64,000 nucleotides of DNA from Saccharibacillus kuerlensis DSM 22868 (GTDB lineage Bacteria > Bacillota > Bacilli > Paenibacillales > Paenibacillaceae), in NCBI RefSeq assembly GCF_000378145.1, contig NZ_KB899291.1:32137-96136 (forward strand), written 5' to 3'. The translations under genes and the position numbers were made by a program. Shown piece by piece: positions 62,711 through 64,000 of the stretch. Under the pieces are notes generated by a model. It worked only from the letters and a program-made list of their open reading frames with translations. It was not told the origin of the DNA and did not search any database. Position 1 is the first letter of the stretch. Each line of letters starts with the position of its first letter.

Positions 62711-62748
62711 GCCGGCTTCTTCGTTTTGGCGAAGAAGCTTTTTATTTT
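62711..62748 (+). terminator. Terminator after mntH
   Basis: GCTTCTTCG, loop TTTTGG, CGAAGAAGC, then TTTTTATTTT. The rest of the 317-base gap to the phosphatase gene shows nothing further. Confidence 0.9.
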
Positions 62749-62921
62749 CCAATAAGTGTTTACGAAAGTTCCGATTAACGTAAATTGAATGTAAAGTGGC
62801 TGCGAGGGTATGATGAACTTTTGTCGTGCCCGAACGGTACGAAGCTGATATAAACCTGATGTAACCCTGATGGAAACCGGGTGTACACGCCTATCTTATG
62901 AAGAACTCGGAGGAAAATGAA

Positions 62922-63650
62922 ATGCCGCCATTGAAAAACAAAACCTCATTGAGGCATGCTGCCCTAAGCTTTGCAGGGTTTGGACTGTTGACCTTTGCCT
63001 TTCTGCTGATTGCGAAGCTGGTTGGGGCCGATTATCAAGCTGTTGTCGATTTCGACCATAAATGGATTAGTCGGATTCAGGCCTACGAATCGCCAGGCTG
63101 GACGAAATTGGCCGACACATTATCGTGGATCGGTTCTACCAAGGTCGTCATTGTGTTTGTGCTGATCCTGATTCTGCTCATGCTGTTCGTCCGTCATCTC
63201 CGCTGGGAACCGCTGCTGCTGCTGTGCGCTACGGCAGGCAGCGGGCTGCTCAACCTTCTGCTCAAAAATCTGTTTCGCCGCGATCGCCCCGATATTAATC
63301 GGCTGGCAGAAGAGTTTACGTTCAGCTTCCCAAGCGGCCACTCTATGGGGGCATTTGCCTTGTACGGCATTCTGGCTTATCTGCTTTGGCGTATGATTCC
63401 CTCATTTTCGGTGAGGATTGCGGCGCTGGTGCTGTGTACGCTGCTGACGCTCTCGATCGGACTCAGCCGAATTTATCTGGGTGTTCATTATCCCAGCGAC
63501 GTAATTGGCGGCTATATTGCCAGTGCTGCCTGGCTGGCGCTGACCATCGGAATATTCGAATATTGGCGCCATACCAAACAGCGCCGCCTTGGCGGACAGT
63601 CGGAGGCTGAGCGTCAGGAGAAGATGAGCGGCGACGGGTTAGGAATTTAA
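62922..63650 (+). CDS. PAP2-family membrane phosphatase
   Basis: A 242-residue, six-helix phosphatase with the three PAP2 motifs: KNLFRRDRP, SFPSGHSMG and SRIYLGVHYPSDVIGG (catalytic His). Removes phosphate from lipid pyrophosphates such as undecaprenyl-PP or phosphatidylglycerol-P. ATG 62922 has GGAGG 8 bases before it; an ATG at 62898 in the same frame lacks one. Confidence 0.93.
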   Translation: MPPLKNKTSLRHAALSFAGFGLLTFAFLLIAKLVGADYQAVVDFDHKWISRIQAYESPGWTKLADTLSWIGSTKVVIVFVLILILLMLFVRHLRWEPLLLLCATAGSGLLNLLLKNLFRRDRPDINRLAEEFTFSFPSGHSMGAFALYGILAYLLWRMIPSFSVRIAALVLCTLLTLSIGLSRIYLGVHYPSDVIGGYIASAAWLALTIGIFEYWRHTKQRRLGGQSEAERQEKMSGDGLGI

Positions 63651-63719
63651 ATCGGTGTGCAGCCGGTTGTACAATAAAAAGAAGCTTTTATTTGGAAACC
63701 AAAAAGCACCTGCGGCCGT

Positions 63720-64000
63720 GGTCCTAGCCCCGTCAAGTAGACACTAAAAAACACAGTTTCTCAAGCGACGACCTTTTCCCGAAACTCTTTCGGGGAAAGG
63801 TCGTTTAGTTTGCTTTGGAAACGTTCCTCATTGTAATACGTCAAGTAGTCCGCAATTTGGTGCCTTGCTTCTTCAAGTGTGTTAGGATTCTCCAGATACA
63901 GTTTCTCAGTCTTTAGATGCGAAAAAAACGACTCGACACACGCATTGTCAAAGCAGTTGCCCCGTCTGGAATGGCTGCCTGTGAGTCCTTTTGCTTGCAG
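63720..64000 (-). mobile_element. Right end of an IS3/IS150-type insertion sequence
   Basis: The transposase reading frame ends at 63761, and the sequence TGTCTACTTGACGGGGC just after it (63729-63745 on plus, read on minus) looks like the terminal inverted repeat of IS150-like elements. The exact element edge and any target duplication cannot be set, because the other end is outside the window. Confidence 0.7.
63761..64000 (-). CDS. IS3/IS150-family transposase OrfB, C-terminal part
   Basis: 79 visible codons contain GNCFDNACVESFFSHLKTE, with the last catalytic Glu of the DDE integrase core, followed by the typical YNEERFQSKLNDLSPKEF end. The gene continues beyond the right edge. Mobilises the insertion sequence in concert with OrfA. 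Confidence 0.92.
   Translation of the reverse strand: MQAKGLTGSHSRRGNCFDNACVESFFSHLKTEKLYLENPNTLEEARHQIADYLTYYNEERFQSKLNDLSPKEFREKVVA

Overview
The window looks like chromosome of a low-to-mid GC Firmicute of the Paenibacillaceae (Paenibacillus or Saccharibacillus type). Evidence: strong AGGAGG ribosome sites, frequent TTG starts, a yybP-ykoY manganese riboswitch, a guanine riboswitch ahead of xpt-pbuX, a yhcEFGHI-like ABC operon, HepS/HepT-type heptaprenyl diphosphate synthase, a CsbD protein and a stalk-type copper amine oxidase domain fused to TraB/GumN. Most of the sequence is ordinary housekeeping and transport DNA, with a few foreign or decaying patches.

Layout. 1-3,900: TerC-family gene behind a Mn2+ riboswitch, anaerobic ribonucleotide reductase nrdD-nrdG behind two NrdR boxes, and a thiamine-binding protein. 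4,037-7,998: tRNA-Thr(CGT) followed by a compact 3.9 kb island bounded by a 34 bp direct repeat of the tRNA 3' end. It carries a tyrosine recombinase, the tail of a second recombinase and three unfamiliar AT-rich, membrane-type genes. 8,070-10,113: a BceB-type permease whose ATPase gene has shrunk to a 26-codon remnant. 10,470-22,450: diguanylate cyclase, an RP-repeat lipoprotein, HepS/HepT, CsbD, nitrilase plus GNAT, a 5TM histidine kinase and an MFS transporter. 22,632-24,293: ridA and a TspO-like gene flank a dense nest of palindromes. 24,709-33,991: GH31 alpha-glucosidase with a MalR-like operator, a SUKH protein, a broken AraC gene, a SNF2 helicase with an Ala-rich partner, and a VanY lipoprotein. 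34,203-42,409: small alarmone synthetase, zinc-ribbon proteins, MscL, guanine riboswitch-xpt-pbuX and a GH13 oligo-1,6-glucosidase. 42,497-45,407: AT-rich LuxR-type regulator divergent from a three-gene ABC exporter. 45,624-47,760: UgtP-like glycosyltransferase followed by about 0.9 kb of assorted repeats. 47,752-63,650: serine hydrolase, yhc-type ABC operon, small enzymes, YitT, TraB/GumN, M15 peptidase, azlCD, MntR-controlled mntH and a PAP2 phosphatase. The window ends inside an IS3/IS150-type transposase.

Genes working together. Manganese control appears twice: MntR box on mntH for import, and Mn riboswitch on the TerC gene, probably for export. Purine salvage (xpt-pbuX), alpha-glucoside use (GH31, GH13) and cell-envelope maintenance (two M15 peptidases, UgtP, PAP2, HepS/T) are also represented. 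The least explained parts are the tRNA-Thr mini-island, the deleted ABC ATPase, the LuxR-ABC cassette and the two repeat nests at 23.1-23.5 kb and 46.9-47.8 kb. I saw no CRISPR array, rRNA or complete prophage.
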